The notes under the pieces are model-generated. The model saw only the letters and a program-made list of their open reading frames with translations. It was not told the DNA's origin and made no database searches. This document shows, in pieces, positions 1 to 6,787 of a stretch of DNA of 37,176 bases. The stretch's first letter is position 1. Each line of letters begins with the position of its first letter. The position numbers and the translations under genes are program-made. This DNA is from Sulfuricurvum sp. (lineage in GTDB: Bacteria > Campylobacterota > Campylobacteria > Campylobacterales > Sulfurimonadaceae), in assembly GCA_028714915.1 (NCBI GenBank), contig JAQTLL010000009.1, positions 1-37,176 of the forward strand, given 5' to 3'.

Positions 1-127
1 TTGCGTATGATATGGCAAATAAAGAATTCATCAACTACGCTGGCGCTACGGTATACACTTACAAAAACCTGTCATTGAATACTGGAATTTTGGATATTGA
101 CGGGGTCGCATTAAGCGTTGATTATAA
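1..127. repeat. Terminal direct repeat, left copy (circular overlap)
   Basis: These 127 bases are identical to the last 127 bases of the window. They lie inside one coding sequence that becomes complete when the ends are joined. The simplest reading is assembly overlap of a circular or circularly permuted genome; 127 is also a common assembler k-mer length. A real short terminal repeat inside a gene is possible but less likely. Confidence 0.95.
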
Positions 128-272
128 TGTCGGCGCATTACTAAATGTCAATTCTATCCCTATGCTGAAATACCTGGATTACCTGCATACTGGAGCTTTC
201 GGCGGGTATCGGCCCAATGAAGATAGGAAAGGGGCATACGGATTTGACGCACAATTCAAGTTGACGTTCTGA
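1..272 (+). CDS. C-terminal part of junction-spanning exported protein with barrel-like C-terminus
   Basis: This is the 3' part of the gene that starts at 36824 and runs through the circular join; the whole protein is 165 aa. The C-terminal half has alternating polar and hydrophobic residues and ends GFDAQFKLTF. A terminal Phe preceded by alternating hydrophobic residues is the recognition signal of BAM-assembled outer-membrane beta-barrels. Together with the signal peptide in the 5' part, this suggests a small outer-membrane or periplasmic protein. Family not recognised. It is the last gene before the hairpin terminator at 308-361 and follows a 124 aa membrane-associated candidate. A role in lysis, superinfection exclusion or the virion is possible but unproven. 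Confidence 0.8.
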   Translation, partial: AYDMANKEFINYAGATVYTYKNLSLNTGILDIDGVALSVDYNVGALLNVNSIPMLKYLDYLHTGAFGGYRPNEDRKGAYGFDAQFKLTF

Positions 273-307
273 AATTGCGGGCAATTAAATAATTATTTTT
301 ACACTGG

Positions 308-361
308 ATTGACTTTATTCCACCTTCTCGACGAGGGTATGGTGGAATAAGGTCAATTCTT
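308..361. terminator. Strong hairpin terminator at end of late operon
   Basis: Arms 308-324 and 341-357 pair over 17 positions with one G-U pair, followed by a T-rich tail (TTCTTTTTCC). A smaller CTCG/CGAG pairing lies in the loop. A/T-rich sequence also precedes the left arm, so it may stop transcription in both directions. It separates the late operon from the promoter at 367. Confidence 0.85.
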
Positions 362-366
362 TTTCC

Positions 367-394
367 TTGACGAAAAGATTAGGTTTGCTATACT
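367..394 (+). promoter_or_regulatory. Sigma70-type extended -10 promoter, lysis/recombination operon
   Basis: TTGACG, a 16-base spacer and TATACT, with TGC directly before the -10 box (extended -10). It lies just after the late terminator and just before a short leader reading frame. The same arrangement recurs at 4783. Confidence 0.75.
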
Positions 395-435
395 TTTAGA
401 TGTTAGCGAAAAGAACACAATCGGGAGTTGTGAAA

Positions 436-579
436 ATGAAAAAAGCACTGGATAAGAAAAGAACAATTGAACCACAGGCGACCGTTGCCCATGTCAAAAG
501 CATGGGCTTTTCTATTTTCCCGAATAGAACCAGTGCGGCGGTTGCCTGTGGATTTTTAATTTATTGGAGGCCCGCATGA
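436..579 (+). CDS. Possible 47 aa leader peptide overlapping structured leader
   Basis: An open frame starts ATG after GGGAG with about 8 bases of spacing. It runs through two nested hairpins, and its TGA overlaps the ATG of the lysin gene (ATGA). The predicted 47 aa peptide (MKKALDKKRTIEPQ...) resembles no family I know. Its placement suggests translation coupled to the downstream gene, or a leader peptide controlling the hairpins. It may equally be a chance open frame across a regulatory RNA. Confidence 0.35.
   Translation: MKKALDKKRTIEPQATVAHVKSMGFSIFPNRTSAAVACGFLIYWRPA
472..551 (+). promoter_or_regulatory. Nested-hairpin leader (candidate attenuator)
   Basis: An outer 13-pair stem (472-484 with 539-551, one G-U) encloses an inner hairpin GCCCATG/CATGGGC (487-493 with 501-507) followed by TTTTCTATTTT, which looks like an intrinsic terminator. 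The outer right arm is followed by ATTTTTAAT, then GGAGG and the lysin start. The leader before the replication gene has the same order of parts, which suggests shared control by attenuation or antitermination. Confidence 0.55.
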
Positions 580-1103
580 AAACCATAATTTGCAAAATTT
601 TGCTTTGGCTATGTCTGGCAGTAATCCTATTTATTTTCTGGACAGGGATAATCACGGTATTCGGATATTTGAAGATAGCCTATGCCGAAGAAATAAATAT
701 TGAAGCGATAATCCAGATTGAATCATCAGGGAATCCTTTTGCAGTGAGTGAGGATGGGTGTGTTGGGTTAATGCAGTTGAGCCAAAGCGTCATTGACGAA
801 TTCAATAAAAGGTATTCCAAACCTAAATTATATTATAAGAAAGAAGAATTATTTGATTACTGTAATAATGTTAAAATCGGCACTTGGTATATAAATCAAC
901 GAATCCCCGAAATGCTCAAAGCGTATCATATCCCCGATACAATATCTACAAGACTGATTGCATACAATTGGGGGATCGGGAATCTTGTCAAATTTAATAA
1001 AAAGTATGCCGGTCATGCAGTGCAGGATACATTGAAATATTTGCCGGAAGAAACACGGGGATATTTAAAAAAATACTATAAATTAATAAAGGAGGATAAA
1101 TGA
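576..1103 (+). CDS. Membrane-anchored lytic transglycosylase (endolysin candidate)
   Basis: The 175 aa protein has a hydrophobic N-terminal segment (about residues 8-30) and then an SLT/goose-lysozyme-like catalytic domain. Visible motifs are IIQIESSGNP with the probable catalytic Glu at 49, GLMQLS, and AYNWGIGN. The family cleaves the MurNAc-GlcNAc bond of peptidoglycan. The N-terminus could be a cleavable signal peptide (…AYA-EEI) or a signal-arrest-release anchor. The ATG at 576 was chosen over an upstream TTG because GGAGG sits 5 bases before it. It is the first main gene of its operon, so it may be an endolysin or a virion-independent muralytic enzyme. No partner holin is firmly identified. 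Confidence 0.85.
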   Translation: MKTIICKILLWLCLAVILFIFWTGIITVFGYLKIAYAEEINIEAIIQIESSGNPFAVSEDGCVGLMQLSQSVIDEFNKRYSKPKLYYKKEELFDYCNNVKIGTWYINQRIPEMLKAYHIPDTISTRLIAYNWGIGNLVKFNKKYAGHAVQDTLKYLPEETRGYLKKYYKLIKEDK

Positions 1104-1300
1104 TTAAATGCGCCTTCTGCCGCAAGAAAGCACAAGCAAGGGTAGATTTAGGCGGGTCGTTAGTGCCGGTCTGCGCCAAGCATTTTGGCAATCATAAAGC
1201 CGTTACGCCGGTGCATCCGCAGACAAAGAAAGAGGTGGCGGGGATTCAAAGCATGATAAACATTGAAGAAAAGGCGGGGTTAACGCCTGTATTGGATTAG
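1100..1300 (+). CDS. Small zinc-binding protein
   Basis: A 66 aa protein whose ATG overlaps the stop of the lysin gene (ATGA), with GGAGG just upstream. CAFC near the N-terminus and CAKHFGNH about 20 residues later make a probable Cys2-CysHis zinc site. Family and role not recognised. It sits in the early or middle operon before the recombination genes. Confidence 0.7.
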   Translation: MIKCAFCRKKAQARVDLGGSLVPVCAKHFGNHKAVTPVHPQTKKEVAGIQSMINIEEKAGLTPVLD

Positions 1301-1308
1301 GAGGATAT

Positions 1309-1539
1309 ATGACGCATGAAGAAAACAGAGCGATTCTGAATTTCGGCGATAATCTAACTGCGCAATTAAAGATGTTGGCGGGTAAATGTGAAACTGACCG
1401 TGTAGGGATTTATATGGCGTTGACAGTATTACAGGCCAATTTACTGCGCGTCCAGACACAGGATATAACACAGATGGTCAGAGAGGCGACAATTGGCGAT
1501 CCGGTCAAGGAAGCAGAAAGAATCGCGAGGGAAGGATGA
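1309..1539 (+). CDS. Hypothetical 76 aa protein
   Basis: Preceded by AGGAGG, and its stop overlaps the start of the next small gene. The predicted protein is acidic to neutral and mostly helical (THEENRAILNFGDNLTAQL...; EAERIAREG at the end). No membrane segment, Cys cluster or catalytic motif is visible. Function unknown; position and spacing support a real operon member. Confidence 0.65.
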   Translation: MTHEENRAILNFGDNLTAQLKMLAGKCETDRVGIYMALTVLQANLLRVQTQDITQMVREATIGDPVKEAERIAREG

Positions 1540-1667
1540 GTCGTTACGAGTGTCAAAATCCACGAAAGAAGGGGGTGAGATTGAGTAGCCGTAAGGCTCT
1601 GACGCATTGTGTTAAAAAAGGATGCCCGTATCTTAGAATAAACGTACCCAATAGGAGAAGAAGATGA
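1536..1667 (+). CDS. Small basic Cys-containing protein (43 aa)
   Basis: The ATG overlaps the upstream stop (ATGA), and the TGA overlaps the start of the annealing-type protein gene. The product is strongly basic, with Cys residues in YECQNP and HCVKKGCPY, compatible with a mini zinc-binding or nucleic-acid-binding protein. The coupled overlaps on both sides are the main evidence that it is a gene. Confidence 0.55.
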   Translation: MSRYECQNPRKKGVRLSSRKALTHCVKKGCPYLRINVPNRRRR

Positions 1668-2596
1668 TGGAAAACACAGGAGTAGCAGTTCAGGGCAACA
1701 ATGAAATATTGACCGCATTGCAGGTCAAGCAGCAAGTCCAGTTAATTCAGGAAGTCATGGCGGGCGTTATGCAGGAAGGGCAGCATTATGGCAAAATCCC
1801 CGGGTGTGGCGACAAACCGACTCTGCTTAAACCAGGGGCAGAGAAATTATCAATGACGTTCAGGTTGCGGCCCGTGATAGATAATGACCGGGACGTGAGT
1901 ATCCTGGACATGGGAAACGGACACCGAGAGATCCGCGTTTACTGCCATATCATGAACATGGCGGGAATAGAATTAGCTACCGGCGTAGGGTCATGTTCTA
2001 CGATGGAAAGCAAATACCGATACCGTGGCGGAGAAAAAAAACCGACCGGCTGCCCTGTGCCTACTGAATACTGGAATCTAAAAAAAGAGGGCAAAATACA
2101 GGAAGCCTTGGATAAAATCGGGGGGGCAGGGTTCGGAGTCTCCAAGATCAACGGCATATCATGGGAAATCGTCGAGTTCGGCGAGAAAATGGAAAACTCC
2201 GATATAGCCGACACTTACAACACCGTCCTGAAAATGGCCAAAAAACGCGCGTATGTCGATGGTATTTTGTCAGCAACCGCGGCCTCGGATATATTCACCC
2301 AGGACATTGAGGACATAACGCCTGACGTTATCAACGCCGATACTGCGCCTGTCAAATCATCAAAACCGCAAACCCAGGCCCCGCAAGAAAAACCTGTGCA
2401 ACAAGGTGAAGTCCGGATGATAACACCGGCGCAGAAGAACGCTATTCAGAAGATATTCATTCATCTGAAAATCGAAGAACCCGTCCAGAACGATATGTAT
2501 GTAGACATGGGCGTGGGGACTATCGATGAATTGACCATGCAACAGGCGAGCGATCTTATCAAGAAGTTATCCGCACAAGGGGCGAGAAGTGGATAA
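1664..2596 (+). CDS. Probable phage recombination (ssDNA-annealing type) protein
   Basis: The 310 aa protein resembles a conserved phage protein found beside RecB/Cas4-like nucleases in recombination modules. Recognisable segments are HYGKIPGCGDKPTLLKPGAEKL (residues about 42-63) and NTVLKMAKKRAYVDGILSAT, then a low-complexity linker rich in Pro and Gln, then a small helical C-terminal domain (ITPAQKNAIQKIF...ASDLIKKLS). That last domain type is often appended to phage annealing proteins. The role as an annealing partner of the next-door nuclease comes from gene order plus partial family recognition; I cannot name the exact family. Confidence 0.6.
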   Translation: MMENTGVAVQGNNEILTALQVKQQVQLIQEVMAGVMQEGQHYGKIPGCGDKPTLLKPGAEKLSMTFRLRPVIDNDRDVSILDMGNGHREIRVYCHIMNMAGIELATGVGSCSTMESKYRYRGGEKKPTGCPVPTEYWNLKKEGKIQEALDKIGGAGFGVSKINGISWEIVEFGEKMENSDIADTYNTVLKMAKKRAYVDGILSATAASDIFTQDIEDITPDVINADTAPVKSSKPQTQAPQEKPVQQGEVRMITPAQKNAIQKIFIHLKIEEPVQNDMYVDMGVGTIDELTMQQASDLIKKLSAQGARSG

Positions 2597-3200
2597 TTTT
2601 TATTATTCAGACCTCGATCACAGTTATGTACTCAACGGCATAAAATTGCCGTCAGTAACCGAGGTCTTGGAAGCGCAAGGGTTAATTGATTATTCCAGAG
2701 TAGACGATGAAGTGTTAAAAACTTCGTCGTCATTCGGCAGCAATACCCATTCCGCAATCAAGCTATACTTGCGAGGCAACCTCGATGAATCGTCCCTTGA
2801 CACTGCCATAAGGCCATACCTCGACGGGGTGATTAAATTCTGCAAAGACTATGAATTTCTCCCTATCAAAATTGAACAACCCGTATATTCAAAACTATGG
2901 CGGATCGCCGGTACTCCTGACGTTATCGGGTTATCAAAATTAGGGGTAACTTTACCTGACTGGAAATCCTCGACAAGTATTATACCCGCAACCGCCATAC
3001 AGTTGGCAGGGTATGAACTCATAGAGAACGAGTGGCGAGTTCCAAAAATGAAAATAAAACACAGGGTATCGGTACTATTGACCGGAGACGGGAATTATAT
3101 GCCGACATTCTACAAAGACAAATCGGACGCGACACAGTTCCAGTCTGCGGTGAATAATTATTTATGGCGAGTGAAACATAACCTTATAAAGCGAGGGTAA
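2589..3200 (+). CDS. PD-(D/E)XK exonuclease, RecB/Cas4-like
   Basis: A 203 aa protein with the order of motifs expected for RecB-family nucleases: an early His in FGSNTHSAIKLY, Asp in AGTPDVIG, the core DWKSS (D-x-K), and a downstream Gln-Tyr motif (AIQLAGYE). Such phage nucleases resect DNA ends so that an annealing protein can pair them. The GTG start overlaps the end of the preceding recombination gene, which supports joint function. The YqaJ/lambda-exonuclease type is an alternative subfamily label. Confidence 0.8.
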   Translation: MDNFYYSDLDHSYVLNGIKLPSVTEVLEAQGLIDYSRVDDEVLKTSSSFGSNTHSAIKLYLRGNLDESSLDTAIRPYLDGVIKFCKDYEFLPIKIEQPVYSKLWRIAGTPDVIGLSKLGVTLPDWKSSTSIIPATAIQLAGYELIENEWRVPKMKIKHRVSVLLTGDGNYMPTFYKDKSDATQFQSAVNNYLWRVKHNLIKRG

Positions 3201-3202
3201 TC

Positions 3203-3874
3203 ATGGAAAATGAAATTGCGGTATTAGAAAAAACAGCCGTTGAGGTTGATACGCAAGCTCAAGGGTTGGCGGTAAAAAACCAAGAACAATACAACTGCGC
3301 TGATTCTTTCTTAAAAACGGTCAAAGATTTACAAAAAAAAGTTAAAGACACGTTCAGTCCGATCATTCAAAAGGCGTTCGCTGCGCATAAAGAAGCCAAA
3401 GCCCAGGAATTAAAACATCTTGAACCTTTGCTCAAAGCTGAAGCTATCATTAAAGAAAAAATGCTCTCTTTTTTGCAGGAGCAGGAGCGGATAAGGGTAA
3501 CGCAAGAAAGAAAACTTCAAGCCGAGGCAGAAAAGAAACGACAAGAAGCGTTACAAAAAGCAGACCAAGCGCGACAGTCCGGTAACGAAGCAAAAGCCGA
3601 TAAGTATGATGAGAAAGCCCAGAACATTATTGCTCCCGTTCTTGCTCCAACGGTAGACAAGGGCAACATTGTTGTAAAGAAATTATGGCGTGCCGAAGTA
3701 ACAGACCTTTTTGCTCTTGTTCAGGCAATAGCCAATGGAACTGTACCGATCACAGCAGTTGAGGCGAATATGACCACCCTGAACAATATGGCGCGGACGT
3801 TCAAAGATACAATGTCGTATCCCGGAGTAAAGTTTGTAAGCGAAGAAAGTCTTGCAGCATCAGGGCGAAAATAA
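3203..3874 (+). CDS. Coiled-coil protein of the recombination module
   Basis: A 223 aa protein with a long charged helical region (about residues 30-135, rich in Lys, Glu, Gln and Ala), followed by a more globular C-terminal part (VKKLWRAEVTDLFALVQAIANG, NMTTLNNMARTF). This layout matches a phage protein family usually found next to RecB-like nucleases and annealing proteins, sometimes annotated as a nuclease inhibitor or simply hypothetical. It is 2 bases downstream of the nuclease gene. Its activity is not established from sequence. Confidence 0.65.
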   Translation: MENEIAVLEKTAVEVDTQAQGLAVKNQEQYNCADSFLKTVKDLQKKVKDTFSPIIQKAFAAHKEAKAQELKHLEPLLKAEAIIKEKMLSFLQEQERIRVTQERKLQAEAEKKRQEALQKADQARQSGNEAKADKYDEKAQNIIAPVLAPTVDKGNIVVKKLWRAEVTDLFALVQAIANGTVPITAVEANMTTLNNMARTFKDTMSYPGVKFVSEESLAASGRK

Positions 3875-4016
3875 ATCACACCGCCGCCCAGGGTCGACGA
3901 TTGGCGAAGGGGCATACCACTCCTCATTGATTACGTCGGTACAAGCGGTTACAGGGACTCTAAGGCGCTTCTGTTTCCCTAACACAACAGAGAAACCGCC
4001 AGATAAGGAAAGCATA

Positions 4017-4445
4017 ATGAACCCGATCTTCCTGGGAAAAATAGATAAGGGTAACATCATACTGCGCGAGCGCGATAAGTTTAAGTCATATTTGCGCAGT
4101 ATGGACAATCAAGAAGTTGAGGTTATTGTTCGCAGGCCCCGGCGATCGAGGACTGACCAGCAGAACCGTTGGTACTGGGCCTGCGTCGTCGGTATTCCAG
4201 CCGAGCATTTTGGTTACACCGTCGATGAAATGCATGAAAGTTTTAAGTATCTTTTCCTGCGCCGTCCGGAAGAACCAGGCAAGCCGGTAACAGTGCGATC
4301 CACAACTGACCTATCAACAATAGGGTTTACCGAATACGTCGAGAAATGCCGGCAATGGTGTGCAGAGCAAAACATAGTTATTCCCGATCCAGATCAGGTT
4401 GACTATGAAGAAAAAGAGGAGGAAATAATATGCCCGGACTTTTAA
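4017..4445 (+). CDS. ninB: NinB/YbcN-like recombination protein
   Basis: The 142 aa protein carries the signature of the NinB family: a basic stretch followed by RTDQQNRWYWACVVGIPAEH, then GYTVDEMHESFKYLFL, and later STTDLSTIGFTEYVEKCRQW and IPDPDQ. NinB proteins bind single-stranded DNA and act in lambda-type recombination. The start at 4017 follows AAGGAA; the open frame extends upstream, but that part shows no homology or ribosome-binding site. The 142 bases before it (3875-4016) hold no gene I can support. The 3' end overlaps the winged-helix gene. Confidence 0.75.
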   Translation: MNPIFLGKIDKGNIILRERDKFKSYLRSMDNQEVEVIVRRPRRSRTDQQNRWYWACVVGIPAEHFGYTVDEMHESFKYLFLRRPEEPGKPVTVRSTTDLSTIGFTEYVEKCRQWCAEQNIVIPDPDQVDYEEKEEEIICPDF

Positions 4446-4759
4446 CAGAACCCACACACCATATCCCGACACAAGAACAGGTCGATACCTGTAGAGCGTC
4501 CCGGGACCAGCTCAAAGCAAAGAGCCATAGATACCGTATGCAGATATTTGACTACATACAAATGAATGGGGGGAAAACCTGCGACGAGATTGAGGTTGAG
4601 CTTAATATGCGCCATCAAACAGCGTCATGTTTTATAAGTAATCTCAAAGACGAGGGATTTCTGAGGGACAGCGGGAAACGAAGAATGACGCGGGCCGGTC
4701 GACACGCGATTGTGTGGGAAACGGCGCGGTATGGGAATGAACAGTTGAAAATGTTTTAA
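4430..4759 (+). CDS. Winged-helix DNA-binding protein
   Basis: A 109 aa protein with a winged helix-turn-helix core at about residues 40-95: QIFDYIQMNGGKTCDEIEVEL, MRHQTASCFISNLKDEGFL (recognition helix) and a basic wing (SGKRRMTRAGRHAIVW). This small phage family is probably regulatory. It closes the recombination operon directly before the promoter and leader at 4783, so it could control that promoter (inference). GAGGA precedes the ATG, which overlaps the NinB-like gene by 16 bases. Confidence 0.75.
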   Translation: MPGLLTEPTHHIPTQEQVDTCRASRDQLKAKSHRYRMQIFDYIQMNGGKTCDEIEVELNMRHQTASCFISNLKDEGFLRDSGKRRMTRAGRHAIVWETARYGNEQLKMF

Positions 4760-4782
4760 GAACTTTTTAATTAAAATAATGC

Positions 4783-4810
4783 TTGCAATTTATAAGGGTT
4801 ATGGTAGAGT
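4783..4810 (+). promoter_or_regulatory. Sigma70-type promoter, replication operon
   Basis: TTGCAA, a 16-base spacer and TAGAGT, with TGG directly before the -10 box and an A/T-rich stretch upstream. Spacing and extended -10 match the promoter at 367, suggesting the two operons are controlled together. The -10 box is weak. Confidence 0.5.
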
Positions 4811-4816
4811 AGTTAC

Positions 4817-5056
4817 ATGATGCGAGGCGTAAAAATGACAATGAAACCAAAAAATCAAAACACCGGCGAGCTAAAAAAGCAAGTCGGTAATTTTATGCCT
4901 CCGGCACGGGTTGCCTCGCAACGTAAAGATGAAAACCATCTACCCGACCGGAGGGCTTTTTGTTTCAGAGGATTTCTAATGCCCTGGTGGACACAGCCTT
5001 TCCTAAGAGGCCTGCTCTTTTTTGTCTGCCAGGGCGTTTTTAATGGAGGATTTTAA
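4817..5056 (+). CDS. Possible leader reading frame before replication gene
   Basis: A 79-codon open frame runs through the structured leader; its TAA overlaps the ATG of the replication gene (TAATG). An internal in-frame ATG at 4979 has a better ribosome-binding site (AGAGGA) and would give a 25 aa hydrophobic peptide, MPWWTQPFLRGLLFF.... No known homologue. A leader peptide coupled to the downstream gene fits the same arrangement at 436-579. Confidence 0.35.
   Translation: MMRGVKMTMKPKNQNTGELKKQVGNFMPPARVASQRKDENHLPDRRAFCFRGFLMPWWTQPFLRGLLFFVCQGVFNGGF
4862..5040 (+). promoter_or_regulatory. Structured leader with stacked terminator-like hairpins
   Basis: In order: a hairpin ACCGGCGAGC/GCAAGTCGGT (4862-4871 with 4879-4888, two mismatches); a terminator-like stem (4898-4904 with 4948-4954, plus inner CGGGT/ACCCG) followed by CTTTTTG; then a 13-pair stem (4981-4993 with 5023-5035, two G-U) that encloses AAGAG/CTCTT plus a T run. 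The last stem ends GTTTTTAAT and GGAGG. It parallels the leader at 472-551. Candidate attenuator or antitermination site. Confidence 0.55.
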
Positions 5057-5742
5057 TGCCATATCGAAATATTGTTTTTATTAAACTCGAAAAACGATTG
5101 TTAAATGATTGGCGTTTCTTCACACTTTCAGAAGAATCTCAACTGAATTTCATCAAGGTTTTGCTCTGTTTAGCTCAAAATTATGGCAAAATGCCGAAGA
5201 AACTCGAAGTAATAAAAACCATGTTTCATACAAAGCAACACAAAACTACCATAGAAAAATCCATAAAAGATATACAAACTAACTTTCCTAAGTTTAAAGA
5301 AACAGATGACTTCTATTATATGGAGGACTTTGAAGAAAAAACTAACTATATACCTGATAGGGAAATCCCTAGGAAATCCCAAGTGTTTCCAAAGGTCGTT
5401 GTAGATAAAGAAGAAGATAAAGAAGAAGATAAAGAAGAAGATAAAGAAGAAGATAAAGGCATGGTTAAATTGTTTGACGAAGTTTGGGATTTATACCCTA
5501 AAAAACTTGGGAGAAAAGAAGCGCAGAAGCATTTTGAAGCTACAGTCAAAACAGATCAAGACTTGCGTGATATTAAAAAAGCAATTGAGAATTATAAACA
5601 AAGCGGGACTTTTAAAAAAGGGTTTATTCAAAACGGGTCTACCTGGTTTAACAACTGGCGCGATTGGATAAATTATCAAGAACCTAAACCAAACGGTGTC
5701 CCAGAGAGTTTACAAGGATTCATAAAAAAGGATGTGAAATGA
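5056..5742 (+). CDS. Phage replication-initiation / replisome-organiser-type protein
   Basis: A 228 aa protein with a probable winged-helix N-terminal domain (about residues 15-105: LNDWRFFTLSEESQLNFIKV, SIKDIQTNFPKF), an acidic-basic DKEE linker (about 116-134), and a C-terminal domain LFDEVWDLYPKKLGRKEAQKHFEA...FIQNGSTWFNNWRDWI. That C-terminal domain is common at the end of phage O-like or DnaT-like replication proteins, which bind the origin and recruit the host helicase loader. First gene of its operon, preceded by GGAGG. No phage polymerase or helicase is visible, so host machinery is probably used. Confidence 0.7.
   Translation: MPYRNIVFIKLEKRLLNDWRFFTLSEESQLNFIKVLLCLAQNYGKMPKKLEVIKTMFHTKQHKTTIEKSIKDIQTNFPKFKETDDFYYMEDFEEKTNYIPDREIPRKSQVFPKVVVDKEEDKEEDKEEDKEEDKGMVKLFDEVWDLYPKKLGRKEAQKHFEATVKTDQDLRDIKKAIENYKQSGTFKKGFIQNGSTWFNNWRDWINYQEPKPNGVPESLQGFIKKDVK
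5404..5457 (+). repeat. 12-bp tandem repeat encoding DKEE linker
   Basis: Four perfect copies of GATAAAGAAGAA plus a half copy (GATAAA). They encode a charged DKEE linker between the two domains of the replication protein. Perfect copies suggest a slippage-prone microsatellite. Confidence 0.9.
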
Positions 5743-6272
5743 CAATATTAACTAATCCTGTTGAACATAAAAATAAATTACTTAAGGATTACAAAGACGG
5801 CGTTCTTACTTATGAACGATTTATAGCTTCATGTGTGGTTTGGCTGCAAGAGCCGAGTCTCTGGAAAGATATAATAGTCAAATATGAGCCCCCGCCCCCG
5901 CAGATCAAGGAATGGCAAGACTATGAAACTATGTCGAAGTATGAAAAAGCGAAGATTGGAGAAAGTTTTTATAATATCCCAGAGATAGCACATTATATAA
6001 GCCTGAAAAACCATGCGTTGCGTTGGAATATTGGGATGTATGGGTGGCTTAAAGAACAGAAAGAGATTATACCCGACATTGCTGAAAATCTCGATATACA
6101 CAAGAAACTTGATATGAAGATTTATGAGTTTAGAGATTGGATTCGGCGGTTTGCTCCAAAACATATCTCATTCAAAGAATCACAAGAGAGGCATGAGTAT
6201 GTCGGGCAGCCGGAAGAAGTTGGCGAAGTGGCAAAGGCCGCGCTTGATACTTTTGGGGGGCAGGTTACATGA
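5739..6272 (+). CDS. Hypothetical protein of the replication operon (177 aa)
   Basis: The ATG overlaps the stop of the replication gene (ATGA). The protein is mostly helical and rich in aromatic and charged residues (YERFIASCVVWLQEPSLW, NHALRWNIGMYGWLKEQ, YEFRDWIRRFAPKHI), with a Pro run at about residues 50-54. No Walker or metal-binding motif is seen. Position suggests a helicase-loader or replication accessory role, but the sequence does not show it. Confidence 0.65.
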   Translation: MTILTNPVEHKNKLLKDYKDGVLTYERFIASCVVWLQEPSLWKDIIVKYEPPPPQIKEWQDYETMSKYEKAKIGESFYNIPEIAHYISLKNHALRWNIGMYGWLKEQKEIIPDIAENLDIHKKLDMKIYEFRDWIRRFAPKHISFKESQERHEYVGQPEEVGEVAKAALDTFGGQVT

Positions 6273-6281
6273 GTCCTCAGA

Positions 6282-6298
6282 TATAACGAAACGTTATA
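6282..6298. promoter_or_regulatory. Perfect 17-bp palindrome, possible operator
   Basis: TATAACG-AAA-CGTTATA lies in the 32-base gap before the RusA gene. The RusA gene has no clear ribosome-binding site. The palindrome could be a repressor or ParB-type binding site. No second copy was noticed. Confidence 0.35.
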
Positions 6299-6304
6299 AC
6301 TAAT

Positions 6305-6727
6305 ATGATCTATCTTGAATTATTCATCCCAGTGATCCCAATAGCAAAAGGTCGCCCGAAGTTTTTCAGGCGCGGCAATTTTGTAGGAACATACACGCCA
6401 ACAAGAACGCGCAGTTATGAGGCCGAGATCAAAGATATAATCGAGCGGCATATGCTCCAAAACAATATCAAGACTGCTATCGGGCCTTTAAGTATGTCGC
6501 TTGTATTTTACTTTCCCAGACCCAAGAGCCATACAAAAAAAATGCGTATGTGTATGCACCATACGGTTGCGCCGGACGTGGATAACCTGTGCAAGAGCGC
6601 TTTTGATGCCCTTAACGGCATCGTGTTTGCGGATGATAAACAGATTTGTATGCTCGCTGCGGCGAAACGGTATTGTCAGGATACTCAACGACCGGGCGTT
6701 ATGTTACGGCTGGAGAAATTAAAATAA
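6305..6727 (+). CDS. rusA: RusA-like Holliday junction resolvase
   Basis: The 140 aa length fits the RusA family. N-terminal IPVIPIAKGRPKF and the hallmark PDVDNLCKSAFDALNGIVF with ADDKQI are present; the conserved acidic residues (Asp91, Asp93, Asp110/111) that bind the catalytic metal are all visible. RusA cuts four-way junctions formed during recombination or replication. It acts downstream of the recombination module and lies in the replication operon. No obvious ribosome-binding site precedes the ATG. Confidence 0.9.
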   Translation: MIYLELFIPVIPIAKGRPKFFRRGNFVGTYTPTRTRSYEAEIKDIIERHMLQNNIKTAIGPLSMSLVFYFPRPKSHTKKMRMCMHHTVAPDVDNLCKSAFDALNGIVFADDKQICMLAAAKRYCQDTQRPGVMLRLEKLK

Positions 6728-6787
6728 GATGATTAAAAAATATAAGGCTAAAATCAAGGTCTTGGAATAACCGACAAAGGGGGAAGG

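Noticed and set aside
1..127. Genuine terminal redundancy of T7 type
   Set aside because: The repeat lies in the middle of a coding sequence and has a typical assembly k-mer length; circular overlap explains it better, though coverage data would be needed to settle this.
3852..4016. Upstream extension of the NinB-like protein
   Set aside because: Similarity to the family starts at the ATG at 4017, which has its own AAGGAA; the extra segment has no recognisable content.
3875..4016. Possible tRNA-like or structured RNA gene
   Set aside because: Only a weak AGGGAC/TTTCCCT pairing is seen; no cloverleaf, T-loop or acceptor stem could be drawn.
6602..6640. ADD motif that might be a reverse transcriptase active site
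   Set aside because: It belongs to RusA (DVDNL…ADDKQI), a resolvase of 140 aa; no RT fingers or palm motifs are present.
6729..6770. 13-codon open frame between rusA and the pentapeptide gene
   Set aside because: Too short, Lys-rich and without a ribosome-binding site.
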